Source: JALYRV01 sp040902895 (lineage in GTDB: Bacteria; Acidobacteriota; Vicinamibacteria; Vicinamibacterales; SCN-69-37). Taken from it: a stretch of DNA of 64,000 nt. The stretch spans positions 62,001 to 126,000 of the forward strand of contig JBBDWL010000049.1 of assembly GCA_040902895.1 (NCBI GenBank), written 5' to 3'. Positions 41,390 to 49,377 of the stretch are shown one piece after another. The notes under the pieces are model-generated. The model saw only the letters and a program-made list of their open reading frames with translations, had not been told where the DNA came from and made no database searches. Every line of letters begins with the position of its first letter. Within the stretch, counting starts at the first letter, position 1. Made by a program: the position numbers and the translations under genes.

Positions 41390-41950
41390 ATGGGCCAGAC
41401 TGGCGTGGCGGCATTGACACACGACCGTCTCGAGGCGGTTGGGCAGGATTCTCGGGACGCGCGCGCCGCCGCCGCCGGCGACGCGCGGGCGTTCGAGCGC
41501 CTGTACCGAACCCACCTCGGCCGCATGCATGGTCTCGTGCGACGGATGGCCGGCCCGAAAGAGGCTGAGGAGATCACGCAGGACGTCTTCGTCCGCGCCT
41601 GGCAGAAGCTGGGCACATTTCGCGGCGATGCCGCCTTCTCGACATGGCTCCATCGGCTTGCGGTCAATGTCGTGATCGAGCGGTTCCGATCCGCCGCCAC
41701 GAAACGCGCGAAGCTGCATGACCAGGGCGTGGTGCTCGAGGCGCTGCCCTCGCGGCCGGATCGTCCCGACAAACGGCTGCAGCTGGATGCGGCGCTCGAC
41801 CAACTGCCTCACGGCGCGCGGCAGATCTTCGTGCTGCACGACGTCGAGGGTTACAAGCATGACGAGATCGCCGCGATGCTCGACATCTCGGCGGGCACGT
41901 CGAAGGCGCAGCTGCATCGCGCCCGCATGCTGCTGCGGAAACAGTTATGA
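41390..41950 (+). CDS. ECF-type RNA polymerase sigma factor
   Basis: The protein of about 186 residues has region 2 (ARAFERLYRTHLGRMHGLVRRM, then EEITQDVFVRAWQKLGTFRGD and FSTWLHRLAVNVVIERFR) and region 4 (LPHGARQIFVLHDVEGYKHDEIAAMLDISAGTSKAQLHRARMLLRKQL). The ATG at 41390 was preferred, since an upstream start at 41327 would overlap the previous gene. The stop overlaps the anti-sigma ATG (ATGA at 41947). Confidence 0.92.
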   Translation: MGQTGVAALTHDRLEAVGQDSRDARAAAAGDARAFERLYRTHLGRMHGLVRRMAGPKEAEEITQDVFVRAWQKLGTFRGDAAFSTWLHRLAVNVVIERFRSAATKRAKLHDQGVVLEALPSRPDRPDKRLQLDAALDQLPHGARQIFVLHDVEGYKHDEIAAMLDISAGTSKAQLHRARMLLRKQL

Positions 41951-42612
41951 CCATCTGCAACACCGACAGGCTTTCGGAATATCTCGACGATGAGCTGACG
42001 CCGGCCGGGCGGCGCGAGGTCGACCTGCACCTGGCGGGATGCGCCGAGTGCCGTCTGGTGCTCGAGGAGCTCGCCCTGGTGAAACAAACGGCCGCGGAAT
42101 TGACGGAGCTCGATCGCGTGCCCGACGCAGATCTCTGGCCGCATGTCGCGTGGCGCATGAAACAGCGCAAGGGGATTTCGCTGTCATGGGTGCAGGCGCT
42201 CGCGGCGGCCCTGGTGCTGATTACGCTGTCGGGCGGTGCGGTATGGATGGCGCTCGACGGCGGCAGATCGCCGGCGCCCGGTGTGGCTGCGACCGATGCC
42301 GCGGACCGCGGACCCGAAATTGACGCACCGCCCGCGCCCGTCGCCGTCGCGAACTTCGCGGACGAGGCCTACGAAAGCGCCGTCAGGGATTTGCGGCGCG
42401 CGCTCGAAAGCGATCGCAACCGTCTGGACCCGCAGACCATCCAAGTGATCGAACGAAACCTCACGGCGATCGATCGGGCCATCGGTCAGGCGCGCCAGGC
42501 GCTTGAGGCCGATCCCGCGAACGTTTCGCTTAATACCTATCTGGCCGGCGTGCGGCGCCGCAAGCTCGATCTGCTGCGCACGGCAAGTGAACTGGCGCAA
42601 CCGGCGTCGTAA
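41947..42612 (+). CDS. Zinc-finger anti-sigma factor, membrane anchored
   Basis: The 221-residue protein begins with a zf-HC2 domain: LSEYLDDELTPAGRREVDLH, then HLAGCAECR, which is the HxxxCxxC zinc motif. One helix (ALAAALVLITLSGGAVWMAL) and an extracytoplasmic helical tail (RRALESDRNRLDPQTIQVIE) follow. It should bind the sigma factor encoded just upstream (4-nt overlap). A DUF4097 gene follows 11 nt later, suggesting that the sigma factor controls or is controlled by an envelope component. Confidence 0.9.
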   Translation: MTICNTDRLSEYLDDELTPAGRREVDLHLAGCAECRLVLEELALVKQTAAELTELDRVPDADLWPHVAWRMKQRKGISLSWVQALAAALVLITLSGGAVWMALDGGRSPAPGVAATDAADRGPEIDAPPAPVAVANFADEAYESAVRDLRRALESDRNRLDPQTIQVIERNLTAIDRAIGQARQALEADPANVSLNTYLAGVRRRKLDLLRTASELAQPAS

Positions 42613-42623
42613 CGGAGCAAATA

Positions 42624-43484
42624 ATGACCGCAATTCTCTCCATGGTGTGTGCCGCCGCGCTGGCGATTCAGGCCGCGCAGCCCGCCCCCACCTTCGACCA
42701 GACCGTCAACGTCACACGCGGCACCCGCATCAGCGTGAGCAACCAGGCCGGCGAGGTCGTCATGCGATCGTGGGATCGCGATGCCGTGCGCGTGACGGCG
42801 CGTCACTCGGCGCGCGCGCGCGTCAACGTCCGCCCTGCCGACGGCATCCTGTCGATCATGGGCAGCGGCCTTGGCGCCATCGACTATGACATCACAGTGC
42901 CGTCGTGGATGCCCGTGAAAGTGACCGGACACTACAATTACATCGAGCTCAATGGCATGGGCGCGGAAGTCACGGCCGAAAACGTGCGCGGCGATATCGA
43001 TATCAAAGGCGGCCGCGGGTTCGTGACCGCGAAATCGATCGAAGGCAAAATCACGATCAGCGGTACGCAGGGCAAGGTCACCGCCACCACAGTCAACGAT
43101 CATCTGTCGGTCGATGGCGCGGCCGGCGAGGTGGTGGTCGAGTCGGTCAACGGCAACATCACGCTGACCGGCATGCGCGCGACCGGTGTCGACGCCAGCA
43201 GCGTGAACGGCACGCTGCAGTACCGGGGCACGCTCGCCGACCAGGGCCGGTATTCCTTCGTGACACACAACGGCGGCATCCGGCTCGCGATTCAGCCCAC
43301 CCCGAACGCGACGTTCTATGTGCGGAGCTACGGCGGCGGGTTCGACCACGGGGGTGTCAACCTGAAGCCGCAAGGCGAGCCGCGGCGCGGCCGGCGCAAC
43401 ACGTATGTGGCCGGCACGGGCGCTGCGCAGGTGGAGCTCGAGTCGTTCAACGGCGGCATCCGCATCGCGGCCGCGGGACAATAA
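42624..43484 (+). CDS. Secreted DUF4097-type beta-helix protein
   Basis: The 286-residue protein has a signal peptide (ILSMVCAAALAIQAAQPA) and then repeated beta-helix turns: AEVTAENVRGDIDIKGGRGF, VTAKSIEGKITISGTQGKVT and VVVESVNGNITLTG. Such repeats are typical of DUF4097/adhesin-like proteins, whose genes commonly sit next to ECF sigma and anti-sigma genes. The function is unclear. It follows the anti-sigma gene by 11 nt, with a ribosome site GGAGCAA. Confidence 0.85.
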   Translation: MTAILSMVCAAALAIQAAQPAPTFDQTVNVTRGTRISVSNQAGEVVMRSWDRDAVRVTARHSARARVNVRPADGILSIMGSGLGAIDYDITVPSWMPVKVTGHYNYIELNGMGAEVTAENVRGDIDIKGGRGFVTAKSIEGKITISGTQGKVTATTVNDHLSVDGAAGEVVVESVNGNITLTGMRATGVDASSVNGTLQYRGTLADQGRYSFVTHNGGIRLAIQPTPNATFYVRSYGGGFDHGGVNLKPQGEPRRGRRNTYVAGTGAAQVELESFNGGIRIAAAGQ

Positions 43485-43506
43485 CAGTGCGCTAAGCTAG
43501 GCGGCG

Positions 43507-44817
43507 GTGTCTTTCCGCCGCGTCCTCCGTCCGTTCGATGCCACGATGGTCGTGATCGGCGGCATCATCGGATCCGGCATCTTCATCAATCCCCGTCTGG
43601 TTGCGCAGACGCTCGACTCCACCTGGCTCGTGCTGGCGGCATGGATCGCCGGCGGTCTCGTCGCGCTGTGCGGCGCATTCGCATATGCGGAGCTCGGGGC
43701 GCGCTTTCCCCGCGCGGGCGGACAGTATGTCTATCTGAAGGATGCCTGGCACCCGCTTGCCGGCTTCCTCTATGTCTGGGCGCTGCTGCTGATCATCGAA
43801 ACGGGCGCCATGGCGGCCGTCGCGATCATCTTCGCCGAATACCTGCTGCGCTTCCTCGGACGCGACACCACGCTCGCGCTGCCGCTGGCGATCGCCGCCC
43901 TCATCGCGGTGTCGGCGATCAACTACGTCGGTGTGAAAGCAGGCAGCCGGGTCCTCAACGTTTTCGTGGTCTTGAAGGTCGCCGCGCTGGCCATCCTGAT
44001 CGGGATCGGCCTGCTGCTGCCCGCCGCAGCCGCCGACTGGCTCGGCAACGCGCGCGCGACGTCAGAGGCGGCAGCCGGTACCGCCATCGCTTTCGGCGCC
44101 GCCTTGATTCCGATCCTGTTCGCCTACGGTGGATGGCAGAACGCGAACTACATCGCGGAAGAGATCGAACATCCGGAACGCAATCTGCCGCGGAGCCTGA
44201 TTGCCGGCGTCATTGTCGTCGCCGTCGTGTATGTGCTGGTCAACGTCGCGTATCTGCGCCTGCTCGGACTCGAGGGGCTCGCGGCAACCGCCACGCCCGC
44301 CGCGGATGCCGCCGCGCGAGCGCTCGGACCGGCCGGCGACAAATTCGTGGCGGCCGCCATTGCCATCTCGACCTTCGGGTTCCTCGACCTCGCGGTGCTG
44401 GCACCTACGCGCGTCTACTACGCGGCCGCCGCGGACGGCTACCTGCCCGCATCTCTCGCGCGGCTCCACCCTCGCTACGGCACGCCCACGCTCGCCATCG
44501 TCGTACAGGCCGTCTGGGCCATTGCGCTCGTGTTGACCGGCACCTACGGCGACCTGCTCAATTCGGTGGTGTTTGCCGACTGGATTTTCTTCGGCGCGAC
44601 CGTGGCGGCATTGTTCGTCTGGCGGCACCGCGCCGGACCCGCCCCCGATACGTATCGATCGCCGGGCTACCCGCTACTGCCGGGCTTGTTCATTCTCGTG
44701 GCTATCGCGGTCGTGATTAGCGTCATCATAGAAGCACCGAGCCGCGCCGGCGGCGGCGCATTGCTGATTGCGACCGGCATTCCGGTGTTTCTTTACTACG
44801 CGAGACAGCGAAATTGA
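43507..44817 (+). CDS. APC-family amino acid permease
   Basis: The 436-residue transporter has about 12 helices. The first contains DATMVVIGGIIGSGIFINP, the classical APC consensus for substrate binding near the GSGIF break, and later YGGWQNANYIAEEIEHPERNLPRSL is the family's loop motif, as in LAT/YhdG-like permeases. It imports or exchanges amino acids; specificity is unknown. The stop overlaps the TTG of the aminotransferase gene (TTGA), which may link uptake and metabolism of the same compound. Confidence 0.9.
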   Translation: MSFRRVLRPFDATMVVIGGIIGSGIFINPRLVAQTLDSTWLVLAAWIAGGLVALCGAFAYAELGARFPRAGGQYVYLKDAWHPLAGFLYVWALLLIIETGAMAAVAIIFAEYLLRFLGRDTTLALPLAIAALIAVSAINYVGVKAGSRVLNVFVVLKVAALAILIGIGLLLPAAAADWLGNARATSEAAAGTAIAFGAALIPILFAYGGWQNANYIAEEIEHPERNLPRSLIAGVIVVAVVYVLVNVAYLRLLGLEGLAATATPAADAAARALGPAGDKFVAAAIAISTFGFLDLAVLAPTRVYYAAAADGYLPASLARLHPRYGTPTLAIVVQAVWAIALVLTGTYGDLLNSVVFADWIFFGATVAALFVWRHRAGPAPDTYRSPGYPLLPGLFILVAIAVVISVIIEAPSRAGGGALLIATGIPVFLYYARQRN

Positions 44818-45932
44818 AAATTGAATCCGCCTCGCACAATCTGACTGGCTCGGCATCGCGAGCCCCCTACATGGTGTGGGCCAAGCAGCGTCCACCCGCG
44901 AAGTTCGATCTCGCGCTCAGCAACCTGCTCGCCTGCTCCATCGACGACATCGACGGCGCGCGCGAAGCGCTCTCGCTGGAGGGCGCGAACGAGAACGGCT
45001 ATCCCCCGCTGCTCGACGCCATCGCCGCGCACTACGGCGTGCCGGCCACGCGCGTGATGACCGGCAACGGATGTTCGGGCGCCAACCTGCTCGCGATGGG
45101 GGCCGCTCTTGCCCCGGGCGACGATGTACTGATCGAATGCCCGTACTACGACCCGCTGGCAGGCGCGGCCCGTCTGCTCGGCGCCAACGTGCGCTTTTTC
45201 GATCGCCGTTTCGAAGACGGATATCAGCTCGACATCGACGCGCTCACCCGCGCGATGACGCCGCGCACCCGGCTCGTCGTGTTGACCAACCCGCACAATC
45301 CAGGCGGCACGCTGCTCGACGACGCGGCCATCGTAGCGGCCGCGCGCGCCGCCGCGGACCGCGGCGCGGTGCTGCTCGTCGACGAGGTGTATCTCGACAT
45401 CGCGGACATCGTGGGCTCGGGCCCGCGGCATACGCCCGCGGCGCTGCTGGCCTCGAACGCGATCTCCACGAGCAGCCTGACGAAGTCGTATGGACTCAAT
45501 GCACTCAGATGCGGATGGGCGCTCGCCTCGGAAGACCTGATCGAGCGCATGCGCCGCACCCGGGACGTCGTCGACGGCGCCGGCACCCTTCCTGCCGAGC
45601 GCCTCTCCGTGCTGGCGTTACAGCAGATAGACCGGCTGGCCGACCGCGCCCGCGCGCTCGCGAGCAGGAACCTGGATCTGTTTCGGGTCTGGATGATCGG
45701 GATGAAGCGCCTGGAGCTGCCGGCGCCCGCGAAGGCGACGGTGGTGTTTCCGCGCGTCGAGGACGTCGACGACACCCGCGTGCTCGCCGAAGGCCTGCAT
45801 CGCGGGTACGGCGTTGCCGTCGTGCCCGGCTATCTCTTCGGCGAGCCGCGGAACATCCGCATCAGCCTCGCGGGCCGGCAGGACGCCCTCAAAGAGGGAC
45901 TCGACCGCCTAGCGGACTTTCTGCGCAGCTGA
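44814..45932 (+). CDS. Class I/II PLP-dependent aminotransferase
   Basis: The 372-residue enzyme has the family hallmarks NPHNPGG, DEVYLDIAD and the PLP-lysine region SSLTKSYGLNALRCGW. It begins with YMVWAKQRPPAKFDLALSN, placing it among aminotransferases that act on neutral or aromatic amino acids; the substrate is not clear. The TTG start overlaps the permease stop. The 3' end overlaps the convergent SPFH gene by 24 nt. Confidence 0.88.
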   Translation: MKIESASHNLTGSASRAPYMVWAKQRPPAKFDLALSNLLACSIDDIDGAREALSLEGANENGYPPLLDAIAAHYGVPATRVMTGNGCSGANLLAMGAALAPGDDVLIECPYYDPLAGAARLLGANVRFFDRRFEDGYQLDIDALTRAMTPRTRLVVLTNPHNPGGTLLDDAAIVAAARAAADRGAVLLVDEVYLDIADIVGSGPRHTPAALLASNAISTSSLTKSYGLNALRCGWALASEDLIERMRRTRDVVDGAGTLPAERLSVLALQQIDRLADRARALASRNLDLFRVWMIGMKRLELPAPAKATVVFPRVEDVDDTRVLAEGLHRGYGVAVVPGYLFGEPRNIRISLAGRQDALKEGLDRLADFLRS

Positions 45933-46862
45933 CGATCCGCCCGGCGCGTGCGACCCCTCGTACACCTTTGTCGCGAGCGCGATCATCGATCCAATGTCCG
46001 AGACGTTGGCCGGCAGCACCACCGTGGTCGACTGCTTCGCCAGCTTGCCGAACTCACCGATATATTGCTCTGCCACGCGCAGCTGCAGCGCTTCCATGCC
46101 GCCTTCGGTGCGCAGCGCCTCGGCCACGCGGCGCAGGCCTTCGGCCGTCGCGGTGGCAACCGCAAGAATGGCTGCGGCCTCGCCTTCGGCTTCGTTGATC
46201 TGCTGCTGGCGGTTCGCCTCTGAGGCCTTGATGACTTCCTGCTTCGCGCCTTCGGCCGTGTTGATGGCCGCGTCGCGCGTGCCTTCCGACGTCAGAATGA
46301 CCGCGCGCTTCTCGCGCTCGGCGCGCATCTGCTTTTCCATGGCCGCGAGAATGTCGTGCGGCGGCGTGATGTTCTTGATCTCGTAGCGCAGCACCTTGAC
46401 GCCCCAGGGTTCCGAGGCCTTGTCGAGCTCGCTGACGACCGACTGGTTGATGTTGGTGCGCTCTTCGAACGTGCGGTCGAGATCGATCTTGCCGACCTCG
46501 CTGCGCAGCGTGGTCTGCGCCAGCTGGCTGATGGCGAACACATAGTCGGAGATGCCGTACGACGCACGCTCGGGATTGAGCACCTTCAGATACAGCACAC
46601 CGTCGACGCCCACCTGCACGTTGTCGCGCGTGATGCAGACTTGCGCCGGGATGTCCATGGCCGCTTCCTTGAGCGACATCCGGTAGCGGATGACATCGAC
46701 GAACGGCAGCAGGATATGGAACCCCGCCTGCATCGTGGCGTGATAGCGGCCGAGCCGCTCCACGACGTACGCGCTCTGCTGCGGCACGACGACCGCCGTC
46801 TTCGCGATGATGATGACGACGACGATGGCGAGGATGAAAAAGACAATGACGCCGCCGGTCAT
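45909..46862 (-). CDS. SPFH/stomatin-type membrane protein (paraslipin, QmcA-like)
   Basis: The 317-residue protein has one N-terminal helix (VIVFFILAIVVVIIIAKTAV), then an SPFH domain (VPQQSAYVVERLGRYHATMQ, DIPAQVCITRDNVQVGVDGVLYLKVL), and a helical C terminus (REKRAVILTSEGTRDAAINTAEGAKQE). These proteins form rings or caps that organise membrane domains. It overlaps the NfeD gene start/stop (4 nt), the standard SPFH-NfeD pairing. Its end overlaps the convergent aminotransferase gene. Confidence 0.93.
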   Translation of the reverse strand: MTGGVIVFFILAIVVVIIIAKTAVVVPQQSAYVVERLGRYHATMQAGFHILLPFVDVIRYRMSLKEAAMDIPAQVCITRDNVQVGVDGVLYLKVLNPERASYGISDYVFAISQLAQTTLRSEVGKIDLDRTFEERTNINQSVVSELDKASEPWGVKVLRYEIKNITPPHDILAAMEKQMRAEREKRAVILTSEGTRDAAINTAEGAKQEVIKASEANRQQQINEAEGEAAAILAVATATAEGLRRVAEALRTEGGMEALQLRVAEQYIGEFGKLAKQSTTVVLPANVSDIGSMIALATKVYEGSHAPGGSSAAQKVR

Positions 46863-47311
46863 GCTGATGTGGCTCCTTCTGGAATGACGACGACAGTGAG
46901 GCGATCGACGGCGACGACCCGCACGCGGGCGCCGCGCGCGATGGGCGCCGCGCCGCCGTTGCGGGCGGTCCAGATCGAGCCGCGGAGCTCGACGCGCCCC
47001 TGCTCGCCCGGACCGAAGTCTTCGATCGCTTTCGCCGGCTCACCCGTGAGGTTGTCGATTTCGTCGGTGCCGCGATCCAGACGCATGCGCCGCATCAGCG
47101 GGTTCCGGAACAGCAGCAGGAAGACCGTGGAGAGCACCGAGAACAGCAGCAGCTGCATCCAGAGCGGCCCGCTGATCCCCGCGAAGACGAGCAGACCCAC
47201 CGCGATGGCGGCGAGCCCGAAGAAAATCACGAAAAACCCGCCAGGGGCCGCCATCTCGAGCAGAACGAGAATGAGGCCTACGGCGAGCCAGTGCCACCAG
47301 AGAACAGTCAT
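46859..47311 (-). CDS. NfeD-family membrane protein
   Basis: The 150-residue short NfeD-type protein has three or four hydrophobic helices (WHWLAVGLILVLLEMAAPGGFFVIFFGLAAIAVG, MQLLLFSVLSTVFLLLF) and a C-terminal OB-like domain (NLTGEPAKAIEDFGPGEQGRVELRGSIWTARN). It partners SPFH proteins, which is supported by the 4-nt overlap with the downstream SPFH gene. ATG at 47311. Confidence 0.9.
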   Translation of the reverse strand: MTVLWWHWLAVGLILVLLEMAAPGGFFVIFFGLAAIAVGLLVFAGISGPLWMQLLLFSVLSTVFLLLFRNPLMRRMRLDRGTDEIDNLTGEPAKAIEDFGPGEQGRVELRGSIWTARNGGAAPIARGARVRVVAVDRLTVVVIPEGATSA

Positions 47312-47401
47312 GGTTGGGGTCCGCCGAGAGTATAGCGTATGCGGCTCATCCGTGCGGGTCGGGCACGGCTCCTGCTTTGACACGCGCGAGGAGCAGACGA
47401 C

Positions 47402-48373
47402 ATGACGTTTCCCTTCTCGATCGCGATCGTCGTGCTGGCCGTGTTCGCGGGACAGGTGCAGGTCACGCCGCGGCCGGCGAGCCGTACAGCCGTTCTCTGG
47501 AACGATCCGGGATCGATTGCCGCGCGCGATCTGTTCTGGGGCAGCGGGTCGGCGGAGCGCGCGCCGAAACCGCCCTTCGTCTTTCTCCAGGAAGACACCG
47601 ACGGCGCGCAGCCCAAAGTGCACGTGCGCGATGCCGCCGGACGCGAGTGGACGGCGAAGTTCGGCGAGGAAGTGCATTCAGGGATCGCCGCCAGCCGGAT
47701 CGTGTGGGCGCTCGGCTACGTCGCCGACGAAATCTACTATGTTGACGGCGGCACGATCAGCGGCGCGACCGGGTTGACGCAGGCCGCGAAGGCTCTGGGC
47801 CCGGACGGCGCGTTCACCAAAGCCAGCTTCCGGCTTCGCGATGCGCGCGCCACGCGCATGGACGAGCGCTGGACGTTTGCCAACAATCCTTTCGCCGGAT
47901 CGAAGGAGCTCTCGGGTCTGGCGATTCTGATGACGATGCTGGGGAACTGGGACATTCAGGGCACGCGCAACAACCGCATTCTTGAAGTCGGACAAGAGGA
48001 TCACTACTTCGTGTCGGATCTCGGCGCGACGTTCGGCAAGATGGGCGCGTTCCCGGCGCCCCGCAGCAAGTGGAACCTCGAAGACTTCCAGAAGGAGGAG
48101 TTCATCGAGAAGGTCGAAGACGGCCGGGTGGACCTCGATTACGAGGGGTACGGTGGCATCAACGAGGTGCCGATCGAGCACGCGCGATGGTTCGCCGGGC
48201 TCGCATCCCAGCTCACGGACAGGCAGCTGACCGATGCGCTGCGGGCCTCGGGCGCCACGAAGGCCGAGATCGATGGCTTCGCCGCGCGGCTGCGCGCGAA
48301 GATCGTGCAGTTGCAGAACGCGATGGGCGAAAGGAATTCCTCCGACACCGTCAGTAAGGTATCGTCGGAGTGA
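47402..48373 (+). CDS. Secreted protein with kinase-like features, partner of the UGA-containing gene
   Basis: The 323-residue protein has a short signal peptide (PFSIAIVVLAVFAGQVQV) and then a domain with GREWTAKFGEEVHSGIAASR, RIVWALGYVADEIYYVDGG, LGNWDIQGTRNNRIL and HYFVSDLGATFGKMG. The order Lys in AKFG, the Asn-rich DIQGTRNNR and the Asp of SDLGA recalls a HipA/CotH- or PI3K-like kinase fold, but the residues are not verified. It is annotated as hypothetical. Its TGA overlaps the ATG of the next gene (TGATG at 48371-48375), so it is translationally coupled to the putative selenoprotein. Confidence 0.7.
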   Translation: MTFPFSIAIVVLAVFAGQVQVTPRPASRTAVLWNDPGSIAARDLFWGSGSAERAPKPPFVFLQEDTDGAQPKVHVRDAAGREWTAKFGEEVHSGIAASRIVWALGYVADEIYYVDGGTISGATGLTQAAKALGPDGAFTKASFRLRDARATRMDERWTFANNPFAGSKELSGLAILMTMLGNWDIQGTRNNRILEVGQEDHYFVSDLGATFGKMGAFPAPRSKWNLEDFQKEEFIEKVEDGRVDLDYEGYGGINEVPIEHARWFAGLASQLTDRQLTDALRASGATKAEIDGFAARLRAKIVQLQNAMGERNSSDTVSKVSSE

Positions 48374-49356
48374 TGAACCGAGTGGTGCTCGTGCTGGCCG
48401 CCCTGCTCGCGCTCGTGCCCGCGCGTCAGGCCGCCGGCCAGACGTGAGCGGGTTGAAGCAATCCCTACCTCCCAGGCTGGCGAGGTGTGCTCACGGAAGG
48501 CTTGTCTACGAACCGGATGCTCGTAGGCGGCTGGCTGATTGCGGAAGATCGCGATACGCCGTACGACGGATCGACTGAGACGGCGAACCCACTGCGCGAG
48601 CGAACGCTGATCCGCGTCTGGCTGCTCACGGCCGACGTGCGAATCACGACGAAGTCGGGCGTACAGATCACCGCTGCGTTCCCGGATGTCACGCGCTCCG
48701 GCGCCGTGACACGTGCCGGCGGCGAGACACTGAACTTCAGCGAAAACTTCAGCGGCGTTGGCGACGTCTCGGTGGTTGGCTGGCGCCGGTTGCCCGTCCG
48801 GCGGGGCTTCAACGTCACCTTGAATGCCGGGGTCTCACTGCCGACTGGAAAGGCCGAGCGGCCGCGTTTCCGCGAAGAACTCAGCGACGGCAGTCTCGTG
48901 CCGATGTCGCGGCTGCAGCGAGGGTCAGGCACATTCGATCCGCTGCTCGGTATCAGTGTCAATCGCGTCTTCACCGGTGTGATTCCGCCTGGCACGAGGC
49001 TCTTCGCCAGCGCGGCGGCGCGACTGCCGGTTTCAGAAAACGAATTCGGCATGCGCACCGGCTCATCATGGGAGGCCGGGATAGGCGGCGCGCGCGAGCT
49101 GCGACAGGCCGGCTTCGGCCACAACATCGTCGGGATCGTCAGACTCGGCTGGCTGCATAGAGCGCAGGACGTCTTCGAGGGAACACCGGTGCTCGTGGGC
49201 GGCGGCGACTGGATCACCATCGCGCCGGCGCTTGCCATCGCCATCGGCAAGTTCACGGCACAGGCCGAAGTGCGCATTCCGCTCGTGCGCTCACTTGCGA
49301 ATCGGCAGCTCGATGCCTCGCATGCGTTTCAGGTCGGGCTCGTGAGATCGTTCTGA
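48373..49356 (+). CDS. Putative selenoprotein: secreted beta-barrel-like protein with a UxxU motif
   Basis: One frame of 327 codons is interrupted only by two TGA codons, at 48445-48447 and 48454-48456. It begins with a signal peptide (NRVVLVLAALLALVPARQAAG), then QT-[TGA]-A-G-[TGA]-SNPYLPGWRGVL, and continues into about 290 residues of alternating strands (IRVWLLTADVRITTKSGVQ, NVTLNAGVSLPTGK) ending in VGLVRSF, which fits an outer-membrane beta-barrel. The two TGAs are spaced like a CxxC redox or metal motif. Without read-through, the barrel would start at a GTG (48487) and lack any signal peptide. A SECIS-like hairpin follows the second TGA, and selB is in the window. Alternative: a pseudogene with two nonsense mutations. 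Confidence 0.75.
48466..48487 (+). promoter_or_regulatory. Candidate bacterial SECIS hairpin
   Basis: Pairs are U66-G87, A67-U86, C68-G85, C69-G84, U70-A83, C71-G82, C72-G80 and C73-G79 (last two digits of 484xx), with C81 bulged and apical loop AGGCU at 48474-48478. The loop starts 17 nt after the second TGA and has a G in its first two bases, matching the usual bacterial SECIS geometry (16-37 nt spacing). It is 26 nt from the first TGA, so one hairpin could serve both. Confidence 0.6.
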
Positions 49357-49377
49357 TGGCAGACACAGGGCATAGGC

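Noticed and set aside
48445..48456. Two TGAs as simple nonsense mutations (pseudogene)
   Set aside because: Less likely, because their spacing mimics CxxC, the frame is intact on both sides, a SECIS-like hairpin follows and selB is present. It remains the main alternative.
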